A stretch of 64,000 nucleotides of DNA from Allocoleopsis franciscana PCC 7113 (GTDB taxonomy: Bacteria > Cyanobacteriota > Cyanobacteriia > Cyanobacteriales > Coleofasciculaceae), in NCBI RefSeq assembly GCF_000317515.1, contig NC_019738.1, forward strand, positions 6,722,001 through 6,786,000, written 5' to 3'. A program made the position numbers and the translations under genes. Below are positions 1-9,132 of this stretch, piece by piece. Under the pieces are notes generated by a model, which ran no database searches, was not told the origin of the DNA, and saw nothing but the letters and a program-made list of their open reading frames with translations. Position 1 is the first letter of the stretch. Each line of letters begins with the position of its first letter.

Positions 1-596
1 AACTTTTGTAGCAACCAAGTTAGCCGCTCTAACGTGAAATAATGAATGTGTCCCCCATCCCACTCTCGCATGTCCCAACAGTTCACTGAAGATGTGACTG
101 GCAATCGACCCACCAGAAGCCCAAGACGATGCTTAATGTAGGCAATATTGGGAACATTGATAACCAGATATCCTTTTGGTTTGGTGACTCTGGCAATTTC
201 CTCAACCACTGTAAAGGGGTCGAAAACATGCTCCAAAACCATTAAGATAGTTACAGCATCAAACATCTCATCAGGAAATGGGAGCGCGCCAGTATCGAGA
301 TTATGCTCGCAGGTCTTAAATCGAGGCGCTAAAGGTTCCCAGCTTGGATAAGCAGCTATGTCTACTCCAAACCCTTTCTCAAATAGATTTTCTAGTGTGA
401 TGAGATTGCTAAGACCTCCACATCCTAAATCTAGAAAGTTACCAAAAGGCGCATAGGGAGAAAGCATTTCGTAAGTAATTTGAATTCGCGATTTGCTACC
501 CCATTTCCCGACAAAAGAAGTAGCCTGGGGGATTATGTCGCTACTATTACTACTGTTTCGGATAGCTGTCGTTTCATAGAAAGTCTTGGCGTCCAT
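1..596 (-). CDS. class I SAM-dependent methyltransferase, 3' end cut by window edge
   Basis: About 198 codons can be read from an ATG at 596 down to the window edge without a stop. The protein shows the class I methyltransferase SAM-binding motif LDLGCGG (about residues 55-61), an acidic strand GVDI (77-80) and LEHV (121-124), the usual order in Methyltransf_11/23 proteins. It probably methylates a sugar or a nucleotide-sugar product of this polysaccharide locus, but the substrate cannot be read from the sequence. Its ATG overlaps the TAA of the upstream glycosyltransferase gene by one base (TAATG), so the two are almost certainly translationally coupled in one operon. The C-terminus lies outside the window. 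Confidence 0.85.
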   Translation of the reverse strand, partial: MDAKTFYETTAIRNSSNSSDIIPQATSFVGKWGSKSRIQITYEMLSPYAPFGNFLDLGCGGLSNLITLENLFEKGFGVDIAAYPSWEPLAPRFKTCEHNLDTGALPFPDEMFDAVTILMVLEHVFDPFTVVEEIARVTKPKGYLVINVPNIAYIKHRLGLLVGRLPVTSSVNCWDMREWDGGHIHYFTLERLTWLLQK

Positions 597-1636
597 TAAG
601 AGTAAGCCTCCATGTGGGTAGATTTCAGTTGTTCATACAGGCTGGCTATTTCTGCAACTCGTTCAGTGATGGTGTGTGTGAGAGCCTTCTTATAACCAGC
701 ATCAGCGATGAATTGAATTAAATTAGGATTTTGCAGAAGATACTCGACTTTTTGCTTCAACTCATCAGGACTTGAAAAGTAAACAGCTTCTCGATCTTCC
801 TCAAATAAATTAAGTAAATCTTGAGAGCGTTCACTGAGCATTAGCGTCCCTGAAACTGGAATCTCAAACGTTCTAATATTGTGTCCCGTTTCATTTTGGG
901 GGCGCAGAATATTTAAACCGATTTTGGCAGAGCCTAAAATTTCAGGTATCTCTTCATAAGTACACATTCCCTTACAACAATTCTTAAGAGAGGTTTCCCG
1001 ACAATGCGTTATCCAGTAGTCAGAACCCCAAATTCCTAATTGGTAATGACTGATTGCTTTTAGATACTGTTCCCGTTTGCGGCTAGCATCCCAATTCCCG
1101 ATAAAAGCAACGTCATAAATCGGGTTAGCCTGTCTTTTAGGGAAGTGATACTGCATATCACTACAAAAAGAATGGAATAAAACCTTTTTGACACCCTGAT
1201 AAATCAGTTTTTCAGCTAATTTTTGACTCCAGATGAAAACAGCATCCCACAGCGGTAATCCCCGCCGTACCCAAACATTACTATGAGTATGATGATGATC
1301 TAAAGGATTATCTGTAAAAAAGACAAAAACTAAACTGTGCTGCTGTAGAGCCTGAATAGTACTAGGTTGCACTAAATTAGGTCCAATGACAAAAGTCAAG
1401 TCAGGCTTAAACTGATTCGTAATTTCAATCATTTTCTGATTTGCCGACCTTGCCAGTAGTTGCCACGCGACGCGCCAAGCTACTCTATACCCCAAAGAAC
1501 GAGAGAATAAAGTGGGTTCAGCCTCTTTCCAAATAAAGTGCTTGACCTCACAGCCAGCAGCCGAAAATCCTCGTCCGTAGACTTCTTCCGTGCGACCCAA
1601 TTCTAATGTTTGTCCAACAATCAAAACTTTTTTCAT
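596..1636 (-). CDS. CgeB-like glycosyltransferase (GT-B fold)
   Basis: A 346-residue protein resembling the CgeB/Glyco_trans_1_2 group of GT-B glycosyltransferases. The C-terminal half has the typical segment GHNIRTFEIPVSGTLMLSE (about residues 251-269) followed by FEEDREAVYFSSPDEL, the nucleotide-sugar-binding part of this group. The N-terminal domain begins with a Rossmann-like strand (KKVLIVGQ). No signal peptide or membrane segment is seen, so it should act in the cytoplasm on a growing glycan. The start ATG directly abuts the stop codon of the gene upstream (1637). The family is clear; donor and acceptor are unknown. Confidence 0.85.
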   Translation of the reverse strand: MKKVLIVGQTLELGRTEEVYGRGFSAAGCEVKHFIWKEAEPTLFSRSLGYRVAWRVAWQLLARSANQKMIEITNQFKPDLTFVIGPNLVQPSTIQALQQHSLVFVFFTDNPLDHHHTHSNVWVRRGLPLWDAVFIWSQKLAEKLIYQGVKKVLFHSFCSDMQYHFPKRQANPIYDVAFIGNWDASRKREQYLKAISHYQLGIWGSDYWITHCRETSLKNCCKGMCTYEEIPEILGSAKIGLNILRPQNETGHNIRTFEIPVSGTLMLSERSQDLLNLFEEDREAVYFSSPDELKQKVEYLLQNPNLIQFIADAGYKKALTHTITERVAEIASLYEQLKSTHMEAYS

Positions 1637-2827
1637 TTATGCTGACTCAATCATCAAGTAATCTAAGGCTTGTTTAAGACCCTGTATATTTTCCTGGAAA
1701 CTCCAACTTTGAATTCGCTTTAAGCTAATATTCTCTGCCGATTTGGAATGCTGAATTCCCCAATGAAGTGCCTCGGCTAAGGCAGCGATATCTCCTACAG
1801 GAAAAGTTCGACCATTCTCACCTTCTAGTACCAAGTCAAGAGCACAGCCAACTTTGTCGCTTACCACTACCGCTTTGCCTGCATTCATCACCTCATTTAC
1901 TGCCAAGCCCCAAGGCTCAAAGCCAGAGGGCAGAACAAACACATCACACAAATCATATATAGCGGGTAGTTCTGACTGATTCCGGAAACCTAAAAAGCGA
2001 ATTGAGTGCCAACCCGTTGCCTTCGCCTCAGCTTCCAGGTGCGATCGCAAATTCCCATCACCCACAAACAGCAAGTATGCTTCTGGTTCCTGTACTCCAT
2101 CCGATGACAACAATCGGTAAGCAGCCAGTAAATCCTGCGGTCGTTTTTTGTCAATTAGTTTGGCGGTATACAGGATAATCGGCCTACTTAACTCTAAATT
2201 AAGAGACTGACGCAACTCCTCCCGATTAGTACGAGCTAGCATTGCCTGCTTTTGAAAAAAGTCGTTATCGACTGCATAGGGCATAGGAAACAAACACTTC
2301 TCACTCACTCCGTAGCTTTGATAAAATTGGTAGTTCAATTTCCCTATATAAAGAAACCCAGCTACCTTCTTAAATAACCAAGTGAGAAACGCTTTTTTGG
2401 CACACTTTTTAATCGAATCAGTTGCTTCCTTTAGTCCATGAGCCTCTCCCCGAAGCAAAACTGGGATACCCAACTGCTCGGCTGCCAAAATTGCTTGTAT
2501 GGTACAAATGTGCAACCACCCATGTACCCAGATTGCATCAAACTGCGTCTGTTTTAGTTGCTGCAAAATGTCTTTAGCAACGGGCTGCTGCCGCCAGCTG
2601 CGCCATTGCTTACTGCCCCAGCAGTCTAGAAATTGGTAATCGTAACCCTCTGTTAGAGGAATATCCCACTCAATTAGCTGCCCGAACTCGCGATCTTGAT
2701 ATGCCTTCAAAGAAAAATCGCTGTAGAAAAATACTTTTAGCTGAATATCTGGATCGGCAGCGATTCGTCTTAACAAAGGCGCTTGATACTGAATCGGGTG
2801 AGAAACAAAATAGGCTAAATGAAACAT
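1637..2827 (-). CDS. GT4-family glycosyltransferase
   Basis: A 396-residue GT-B glycosyltransferase with a variable N-terminal acceptor domain and a C-terminal Glycos_transf_1 domain (about 205-370). The retaining-GT4 EX7E pair is visible as E304 and E312 in FEPWGLAVNE, preceded by the donor-site strand CDVFVLPSG. It likely adds one sugar from a nucleotide donor to the polysaccharide repeat unit at the cytoplasmic face of the membrane. It lies in the minus-strand run with no gap to the next gene. Upstream is a gene-poor 546-bp stretch with a decayed coding fragment, so this gene may start a new transcript. Confidence 0.9.
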   Translation of the reverse strand: MFHLAYFVSHPIQYQAPLLRRIAADPDIQLKVFFYSDFSLKAYQDREFGQLIEWDIPLTEGYDYQFLDCWGSKQWRSWRQQPVAKDILQQLKQTQFDAIWVHGWLHICTIQAILAAEQLGIPVLLRGEAHGLKEATDSIKKCAKKAFLTWLFKKVAGFLYIGKLNYQFYQSYGVSEKCLFPMPYAVDNDFFQKQAMLARTNREELRQSLNLELSRPIILYTAKLIDKKRPQDLLAAYRLLSSDGVQEPEAYLLFVGDGNLRSHLEAEAKATGWHSIRFLGFRNQSELPAIYDLCDVFVLPSGFEPWGLAVNEVMNAGKAVVVSDKVGCALDLVLEGENGRTFPVGDIAALAEALHWGIQHSKSAENISLKRIQSWSFQENIQGLKQALDYLMIESA

Positions 2828-3374
2828 GCTGGAATATGGGTTCGTGGAGATACCCTAGCTAAATCAACCAATTGTGATGCAACACAGTGCAAAACTCTTT
2901 GAGGCAATAGAAAGGTTCGCCTAACTCTGTCAAGTTATTCAGTTCAAATTGACAAGATCAGGATGAATTATCGAGCGATGAGAAAAGAAGCGATCGCACC
3001 GCTTTACCCAACTCCTTTTTTTCCGCTAGAAGACTATCGATAGCGGGGAAGGATTGTGAGAAAAATCTGAATGTGTAGCAGGCTGAAAGGAAATTGCTAT
3101 ATTGCTCCGCTACACTAACGCACATCGGAGTTTGTAACACCCGTTCCCATAGCTCGACGTATCGCTCTGGTGTATAGTTCCAGCCGCTTCTTGTGCAACA
3201 GCAAGGCGTGATCGCTCAAAAATTCATGCTAGGGAAGAATGATTGAGTGATCATGAAGGGATTCACCGCTCCTACCAGACAACCTAGATCGGTACTAAAA
3301 CGTCCGTGGAATAGATTTCCCGCCTGCTCTCAAAATGATGTAAAATTTGAGTTTGAAGACAGTCCTATAACTTA
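2828..3374. other. 546-bp gene-poor gap in the polysaccharide locus
   Basis: Apart from the decayed minus-strand fragment at 2958-3215, no intact gene, RNA or clear terminator is visible here. The stretch includes HIP1-like GCGATCGC-related sites. It probably carries the promoter for the glycosyltransferase gene starting at 2827. Confidence 0.5.
2958..3215 (-). pseudogene. possible glycosyltransferase C-terminal remnant
   Basis: A minus-strand frame is open from 3215 to 2958 with no convincing start codon or ribosome site. It contains GWNYTPERYVELWERV (about 3141-3184), which resembles the C-terminal tail of GT-B glycosyltransferases, where a Y/W-rich helix ends the protein. The rest of the gene is missing upstream. 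This is most simply a leftover of a deleted glycosyltransferase, but a chance frame cannot be excluded. Confidence 0.35.
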
Positions 3375-4274
3375 CTAAGAAAATTTATATTCTTCAACCT
3401 TCCAGTAACTATCTGGTGAGTCCAGGTTCTTTCTAACAATACGTTTCCCAACATAGCTATACATTGGCTGACTCAGTGTACGGACTTTAGGAATTTTATT
3501 GAGTCTCAATTGCAGTGCAATACTTCGAGAATAGTTAGGTGACCAGTTGAATAAAGTCCGCATTTGAGTTAGGGATTTTTGAGCCTCTACTAAATATTTC
3601 TCAAGCTGACGACTCCTTTGATTGGGTTGATAACGAAATCCACCCAGCGGCGAAGGAGTTCCGTATAAATCTGCATGGGAGTAAAAGCGAGACCACAGAT
3701 CAAAGTCGCCAGCTAAACTAAACTCACTAGCAATAAATCCACCCACTCTTTGCCAAAGGTTACGCCTCCAAAAGGTAGATTCTTGTTGAATCCACCCTAG
3801 GCAAGTTTTATGCTCACCAGGTAGATAAAAACCATCGAGATAAGCTTTTCGAGAGTAGCCAGTGATCGAAGTAATTCCATAACAAAATCCATACCAATCC
3901 CAATAAGCGGGGGCGAGGGTGGTTAACCAATCGACTTCAGACAGTTCGGACATGATGCTGGCTACTGTTTTTAGTGCCCAAGAACAATACATGTCGTCAC
4001 TGTTAAGCCATGCCATAATCTCACCTGTGGAGTGAGCAAAGCCTTTATTAATTGCATCATATTGCCCAGCATCTGGCTCACTGCACCAGAAGTGAAGGTA
4101 CTTTTCGTATTTTTTGATAATTTCTACGCTACCATCTGTAGAACCGCCATCAATGATAATGTACTCAAGGTTGGGATATCCCTGGTTTAGGATGCTCTGA
4201 ATCGTTGCTTCAATAAATTCGACTTGATTGAAAGAAGGAGTTACTATTGAAATTTTTGGTAAATCCTTAACCAT
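3375..4274 (-). CDS. GT2-family glycosyltransferase (GT-A fold)
   Basis: A 299-residue GT-A glycosyltransferase. The N-terminus has the hallmark strand ISIVTPSFNQ (8-17), the UDP-binding IDGGSTDGS (41-49) and the metal-binding DXD equivalent in WLNSDDMY (89-96). These are the WcaA/GT2 nucleotide-diphosphate-sugar binding elements, so it is likely an inverting transferase. The C-terminal third is not diagnostic. No membrane segments are seen. It lies 23 bp upstream of an FkbM methyltransferase gene in the same direction, suggesting that sugar addition and methylation are co-expressed. Confidence 0.9.
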   Translation of the reverse strand: MVKDLPKISIVTPSFNQVEFIEATIQSILNQGYPNLEYIIIDGGSTDGSVEIIKKYEKYLHFWCSEPDAGQYDAINKGFAHSTGEIMAWLNSDDMYCSWALKTVASIMSELSEVDWLTTLAPAYWDWYGFCYGITSITGYSRKAYLDGFYLPGEHKTCLGWIQQESTFWRRNLWQRVGGFIASEFSLAGDFDLWSRFYSHADLYGTPSPLGGFRYQPNQRSRQLEKYLVEAQKSLTQMRTLFNWSPNYSRSIALQLRLNKIPKVRTLSQPMYSYVGKRIVRKNLDSPDSYWKVEEYKFS

Positions 4275-4297
4275 ATTGAGTTACGACTGAATTCTAG

Positions 4298-5092
4298 TCA
4301 GCTTAAGAATTGTTTAGTCAGCTCTGCTCTTTGTTCTCGTGTTGCATAAAAATGATATTTTCTGAGCTGACTTTGCTCACGAACAAAGGCGATATCAACT
4401 TGAGACATGGCTCCGTCTAACAAACGATATTGCAAGTCAAATATATCATAGGGGACAAAGCCCAAATTTTTCATAAAACTCAGGCAATCATAGACTTGTG
4501 GCCCACCTTTGAAAAACTCAAAAAATGAGACTTCAAGAATAACAAGCTCTGTGTCTTTCAGGACTGTCTGTGCGCCCTTTAAGACCTCTAACTCATAACC
4601 TTGCGTATCAATCTTGATTAGGTATGGTCCTTCTGTCCCCCGTTCAGAGCAAATATTATCCAAGGGCATTCCAGGAATCGTTCGCTCTACACCATTGACA
4701 TCAGAATCTTCATCTTCTTTATAAAAGGATGACCCTACCAGGTCAGGATGGACATTGATCACCAGATTACCAGGTTTAGCCGTCGCAGCAGCAATAATAT
4801 ATTCAGCTTGCTCCAGCTTATCCACCAAAGAATTAAGGTGAGGGATGTATTCTTCAAGTGGTTCAATCAAGATATGTCTGGCTTCAGGAAATACCTCATA
4901 TAAGGCAAAAGTTCCGCTAGCTGCACCAACATCAATGATGGTTTTAGGTTGAAGCCCATTTTGGCAAGCTTGGCGAAGACAAGCGTACATTGAAGCTCTA
5001 GAAGTTTGCGCGATCGCTTGTCTATGACGGTAAATCTCAAAGCCAAATAATTTAAAAAATTTTCTTACGAGACTTTTGGTTAAATTAAACAT
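4298..5092 (-). CDS. FkbM-family methyltransferase
   Basis: A 264-residue SAM-dependent O-methyltransferase of the FkbM group. Motif I is IIDVGAASG (52-60), the acidic SAM-ribose residue lies in LIEPLE (75-80), and the FkbM signature LIKIDTQGYELEVLKGA is at 158-174. In polysaccharide loci, FkbM enzymes usually methylate a sugar hydroxyl of the repeat unit or chain end; that role here is inferred from context. It sits between a GT2 gene (3375) and a GT4 gene (5164), all on the minus strand. Confidence 0.9.
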   Translation of the reverse strand: MFNLTKSLVRKFFKLFGFEIYRHRQAIAQTSRASMYACLRQACQNGLQPKTIIDVGAASGTFALYEVFPEARHILIEPLEEYIPHLNSLVDKLEQAEYIIAAATAKPGNLVINVHPDLVGSSFYKEDEDSDVNGVERTIPGMPLDNICSERGTEGPYLIKIDTQGYELEVLKGAQTVLKDTELVILEVSFFEFFKGGPQVYDCLSFMKNLGFVPYDIFDLQYRLLDGAMSQVDIAFVREQSQLRKYHFYATREQRAELTKQFLS

Positions 5093-5163
5093 TTTATAAT
5101 TTTCATTCTAAAAGTAATCTTTAACAAAAAAAATCCTGAATTATATTATTTTTCAAAGCCTAT

Positions 5164-6267
5164 TCAGTTGCTGACTGACTGATAAACCTCCACAGTTTTA
5201 TCTACAGTTTTATCCCAGCTAAAAGTTTTGGCTCTTTGGTGTCCTCTGGTAATTAAGCGATCGCGTTCTGTGGGGCTATCGAGCAAAAACAGTAAAATAT
5301 CGGTTAAATCGCTAACGGAATTGGGGTTAAACATTAAACCAGCATCTCCGACGACTTCAGGAATACTGGCGCAGTTAGATGCAACAACAGGGGTTCCGCA
5401 GGACATGGCTTCTAGAGTAGGAATACCAAAGCCTTCATAGAGAGAAGGATATACAAAAGCAATACTGCAACGATAAAGTTTGGCTAAATGGGCGTCGCTA
5501 GCATAGGTGTAGAGTTCAATGCGATCGCTCAATTTAAGTTCAGCAATTCGTTTGCTCTCTGTTTCCCAAAACGGGTAACCAACAACACCAAGCATAACAT
5601 CGGGATTAATAGATGCTACGTTGGCAAAAGCTAATAATAAGGTATCGAAGTTTTTATAACTAGCGTCACGGCTACCTACATAAAGATAGTAGGGACGAGA
5701 GGGAACAGAGCCATCTCCCCAAGACAGACTTGCATCTATTCCGGCTGCAAGATAAGTCACCGTTATTTTTTCTTCCGGTACTGAATACCAATGCATTAAA
5801 TCTTTCTTTGTATTTTCAGAAATACAGATTATTCTATCAGCGGACGAAATGGCTTTATGTTTTAGTTCACCATGTTCACCCTTGGGGTCTATTTTATCGC
5901 GAAATATTTCGTGAACCATATCATAGACTGTCAGCACAACAGGATAGCGATATTCGTTGAGTTCTTGCTCTGAGAGTAACGAATAGTAGGTTGGATGAGC
6001 AAGATCGAAGGAATTGAAGGTTGCGATCGTTTTGAAGTAATGTTTCTCTAATTTGCGATATAGCCTTCCTGGTCTAAATGGCTTATATTTCCAAATTTTT
6101 AGATTAGAATGAACTGGATAAATAATATTTTGCTGCTGAACTGTAGTTAAATTTGGAATAAAACTTAGGGGTATCCTACTAATCAAATTGGTAAAATACC
6201 GAATTACACCTCCCGGTGTGTGTTCATTATAAATCTTATAAATTTTACCATCATAGAGAATACGCAT
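5164..6267 (-). CDS. GT4-family glycosyltransferase
   Basis: A GT-B glycosyltransferase of about 367 residues from the preferred ATG at 6267 (MRILYDGKIY). A start further upstream at 6300 would add 11 residues and deepen the overlap with the preceding gene. The C-terminal Glycos_transf_1 domain contains YVGSRDASYKNFDTLL and the EX7E motif in SLYEGFGIPTLEAM, followed by CGTPVVASN. It probably transfers a hexose or deoxyhexose to the growing glycan in the cytoplasm. Its 5' end overlaps the FkbM gene at 6251 by 17 bp, so the two are translationally coupled. Confidence 0.88.
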   Translation of the reverse strand: MRILYDGKIYKIYNEHTPGGVIRYFTNLISRIPLSFIPNLTTVQQQNIIYPVHSNLKIWKYKPFRPGRLYRKLEKHYFKTIATFNSFDLAHPTYYSLLSEQELNEYRYPVVLTVYDMVHEIFRDKIDPKGEHGELKHKAISSADRIICISENTKKDLMHWYSVPEEKITVTYLAAGIDASLSWGDGSVPSRPYYLYVGSRDASYKNFDTLLLAFANVASINPDVMLGVVGYPFWETESKRIAELKLSDRIELYTYASDAHLAKLYRCSIAFVYPSLYEGFGIPTLEAMSCGTPVVASNCASIPEVVGDAGLMFNPNSVSDLTDILLFLLDSPTERDRLITRGHQRAKTFSWDKTVDKTVEVYQSVSN

Positions 6268-7246
6268 TATTGGCTTCTTTTCTTCCCCTAAGATTTTCAA
6301 AAAACTTAATTTCGCGCTCTCTTGCTATCTCAAACAAATCATTGTCTTCAGTATGAAAAGCGCAAATATCGCAGTAACGATGTCCCAATCGACCTGAAAA
6401 ATATAAATGAAGTTCTTCTAAAAGGCTAGAATTACTGATATTGGCAGATAGCATTAAATCTCCAAAATTGTCATAAATTAATAAATTTTTATAACCATAG
6501 CTACTCAAATCATTGAAAATAGAAATTCCATCATCTCCTTGCTTGGCTAAGAAAAATGGGTCATATTCAAAAAAGATGATAGGTTTTGTGCTTTTAAGGA
6601 AGTCAGCAGCACCTCTGAGGATTTTGCAATCAAAACCGTCAGTGTCCACTTTAATCATTTTAGACTGGAAAAACGATGGATAATCTTTTAATACATTTGA
6701 TAGTTTTTTTACTTCTATAATATTGTCTCCTACCTTATTCTCCCTGAGATGGGCGGTACCACCTTGTTTTATAGTGGTTCCTCTAATATTATTACTGCAT
6801 TCTCCTAGGTAGGCTTTAATGATATAAACTTCTGAAAAAAGAGTAGCATTTTTTTCTAATACGGATAAAAATTGGTCATCTCCTTCAATACACAAAATAG
6901 GAAATTCAGCTTCTTTTCTTAAGATAGCAATAGAGTCGCCAATATTAGCTCCAATATCAATAAATTTTAAATCTTCATATTTTTGCTTTACATACTTAGC
7001 AAGTCTTGCAAGATTTGAAGAGTACAGAGGATAAGTTTTTAGAATAAAGGGTAATTGGTGAGAAAAAGGAAGGAGTAAGTCAAAGCCAGCTATTTTATAG
7101 CTAATTAAAGGATCGCTAAACTTAATAATTTTATAAAATATTTTAGTCAAAATGTTCGCTTTGAGTCTATTAAATTGAGTATCATAAGAGGAATAAAGCA
7201 CCTGATAATAAACAAAATGAAGCCAATAATTAATACTGTTTTGCAT
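6251..7246 (-). CDS. FkbM-family methyltransferase
   Basis: A 331-residue FkbM-type SAM methyltransferase. The SAM motif FIDIGANIGDS is at 95-105, CIEGDDQF at 119-126, and the family signature IKVDTDGFDCKILRGA at 198-213. A hydrophobic, aromatic N-terminal stretch of about 90 residues precedes the catalytic core and may help membrane or acceptor docking (inference). It is the second of three FkbM enzymes here and is coupled to the GT4 gene downstream by a short overlap. Its coding sequence is AT-rich compared with its neighbours, which may mean separate acquisition. Confidence 0.87.
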   Translation of the reverse strand: MQNSINYWLHFVYYQVLYSSYDTQFNRLKANILTKIFYKIIKFSDPLISYKIAGFDLLLPFSHQLPFILKTYPLYSSNLARLAKYVKQKYEDLKFIDIGANIGDSIAILRKEAEFPILCIEGDDQFLSVLEKNATLFSEVYIIKAYLGECSNNIRGTTIKQGGTAHLRENKVGDNIIEVKKLSNVLKDYPSFFQSKMIKVDTDGFDCKILRGAADFLKSTKPIIFFEYDPFFLAKQGDDGISIFNDLSSYGYKNLLIYDNFGDLMLSANISNSSLLEELHLYFSGRLGHRYCDICAFHTEDNDLFEIAREREIKFFENLRGRKEANNAYSL

Positions 7247-7347
7247 GTTTAAATATAAAAAACAAAGTCAAAATTTCTTTATAGAAAACTCTCTTATGAA
7301 TAGCAGAAAAATAGCCTAAATCCTATCATGATATAAATTGCAACAAT

Positions 7348-8199
7348 TCAATTTTTGAATGCCAAAAAGGAAAAATGACGACCAGGGGTATCCAACTTTT
7401 TCGAGAGATGCCAGCCATAAAACTGCTTTATGAATTCTTGGGAAGCCAGCAAACTAGATAGTTTGGTACCAATGTGAAAATGAGTAAGCCTGGATGTAGT
7501 CATCGATTGAAACTCTTGTTGGGTCATTGGTGCATAATTAAGTACGCTCTCATAATGGCCCATCACTTTTTGGAGCTTTAATCCTGCTGAGCTAATGGCG
7601 TCTGTATACTCTTGCAATAGATAAGCGTTTTCTTCTCCATAGAGAGAGTGTAAAGCATGAGAATCTAAAAAGAGTTGCAAGTCTTCTTTTTTAGAAATGA
7701 CGTGTTCGCGAGCTGCTAAAAAAACACCGCCGCGCCTCAAGACTCGTGCGGCCTCTTTACAAAATTGTTTTAAATCTTGGGCATGATGGAGTACAGCTCG
7801 TGCGTAAACAACATCAAAGTAATTGTCTTGAAAGGGTAATGTTTCGCCGTATTCTTGAAGGATTTCAATAGGCAAATTAGTTTTATCAACTAAATCCTGA
7901 ATAGCTTTAGCTCCAACTAGCGCACTAGGGTCAGGTTCTAAAGCTGTGACGGAACATCCAGCTTTAGCAAAAGCATAGCTAACAATTCCCCTTCCTGCTC
8001 CGATGTCTAATACTTTGCTAGGAAGATGTTTTCGCAATAGATGCTTGATCGCGTTCCATTCTTCGCTATTACTAAACCGCTGAGCCGCTGATTCTAAGGG
8101 ATCATCGTAATAACAATGATAGACAAGGTTTTGTTGATCGGGCTGTTCACGTAACCAACTTACGGCTTGTTCTAAGGTATAAGGAAATTGTCTATTCAT
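7348..8199 (-). CDS. class I SAM-dependent methyltransferase
   Basis: A methyltransferase of about 283 residues with motif I VLDIGAGRGIVS (about 63-74), acidic strand TALEPD, and motif VYARAVLHHAQDL with a post-motif VLRRGGVFL, typical of Methyltransf_11. I chose the ATG at 8199 because a purine-rich GGAAGTGAG lies about 7 bases upstream. A GTG at 8217 is also in frame but would overlap the upstream gene further. The likely role is methylation of a polysaccharide precursor, judged only from its neighbours. Confidence 0.85.
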   Translation of the reverse strand: MNRQFPYTLEQAVSWLREQPDQQNLVYHCYYDDPLESAAQRFSNSEEWNAIKHLLRKHLPSKVLDIGAGRGIVSYAFAKAGCSVTALEPDPSALVGAKAIQDLVDKTNLPIEILQEYGETLPFQDNYFDVVYARAVLHHAQDLKQFCKEAARVLRRGGVFLAAREHVISKKEDLQLFLDSHALHSLYGEENAYLLQEYTDAISSAGLKLQKVMGHYESVLNYAPMTQQEFQSMTTSRLTHFHIGTKLSSLLASQEFIKQFYGWHLSKKLDTPGRHFSFLAFKN

Positions 8200-8207
8200 A
8201 TAAAATC

Positions 8208-9110
8208 TCACTTCCACAACTCTAAAGCAGCAACAGCTCTACTAGCAGCAGCATAGTCAGGGTCATAATCTTTCGTGCTTTCTGGATTAAAATATTTTGT
8301 ATCATGGATATTGAAACCTTCAAATTTTTGGCAATACTGCTTGTCGCTAACTGTCCAACCCCCTGATTCATAGCAGTAATAGGTTTCAATAAGCTTATCT
8401 GGAGCAAAAGTCTCGATCAACAGGTTAATCATCTTAGCATCAAACTGCTGATACCAACCAAAATCTGTGTATTTGCCATAAGGTACAGTAATGTAAACTC
8501 TTCCTCCAGGTTTAGTTACTCTCTTCAGTTCTGCTATAGCTTTCAAAAAATCAAACTTGTTTTTTTCAAAAAAGTTTGGATTGGATGAATAAATTGAGTT
8601 GTCCATTCCTAAATGTTCAATAGTTGATATTGAAACAACATCATCAAAGAAATTTTCCTTAAATGGGAGATCGCGGAGGTCACAAAATACATAAGATATT
8701 CGCTTCTGCCAGTAACAATATCCTTCAGGTTCTAGGGTTACAATTGTAATGTCCTTGCCTAAGAGATTTTGGTGTTGGAGGATATAGCCAAAATTAAGTG
8801 CTGAACCTGCATCAAGTAATCTACCTGGTTTTTGGGTAATACGTGAAATAAACCAAGGATATTCAACAACTCTATCATCCAAAAACTCACCATAGCCTTG
8901 AGGTAATGGCAAACAATTCTTAAAATCATCTATAAGATGATCATTATTAAGTGATTGGCTAATAAACTTTTCTTTAAATAGAGAGTATCCTTCTGTCCAA
9001 GGTTTGCGGTTATTGTTTATATATAAATCTATTTGACGTTTTTGCTCTCGTATATAAAGCCAAGTACGCCATTTGTCATAGATTCGTATTATTGAAGATT
9101 GAGAATTCAT
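8208..9110 (-). CDS. class I SAM-dependent methyltransferase
   Basis: A 300-residue methyltransferase-like protein. The SAM-binding loop RLLDAGSALNFG is at about 97-108, less glycine-rich than usual. It is followed by TLEPEGYCYWQKRISYVFCDLRDLPF, then VVSISTIEHLG and the late strand LKRVTKPGGRVYITVPYG. This is the order of a Methyltransf_11/DUF268-like enzyme. It starts with ATG at 9110 and ends within 10 bases of the next methyltransferase start. Two adjacent, dissimilar methyltransferases suggest that two different positions of the glycan are modified. Confidence 0.8.
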   Translation of the reverse strand: MNSQSSIIRIYDKWRTWLYIREQKRQIDLYINNNRKPWTEGYSLFKEKFISQSLNNDHLIDDFKNCLPLPQGYGEFLDDRVVEYPWFISRITQKPGRLLDAGSALNFGYILQHQNLLGKDITIVTLEPEGYCYWQKRISYVFCDLRDLPFKENFFDDVVSISTIEHLGMDNSIYSSNPNFFEKNKFDFLKAIAELKRVTKPGGRVYITVPYGKYTDFGWYQQFDAKMINLLIETFAPDKLIETYYCYESGGWTVSDKQYCQKFEGFNIHDTKYFNPESTKDYDPDYAAASRAVAALELWK

Positions 9111-9132
9111 AGAACATTTATGGATGAAACTT

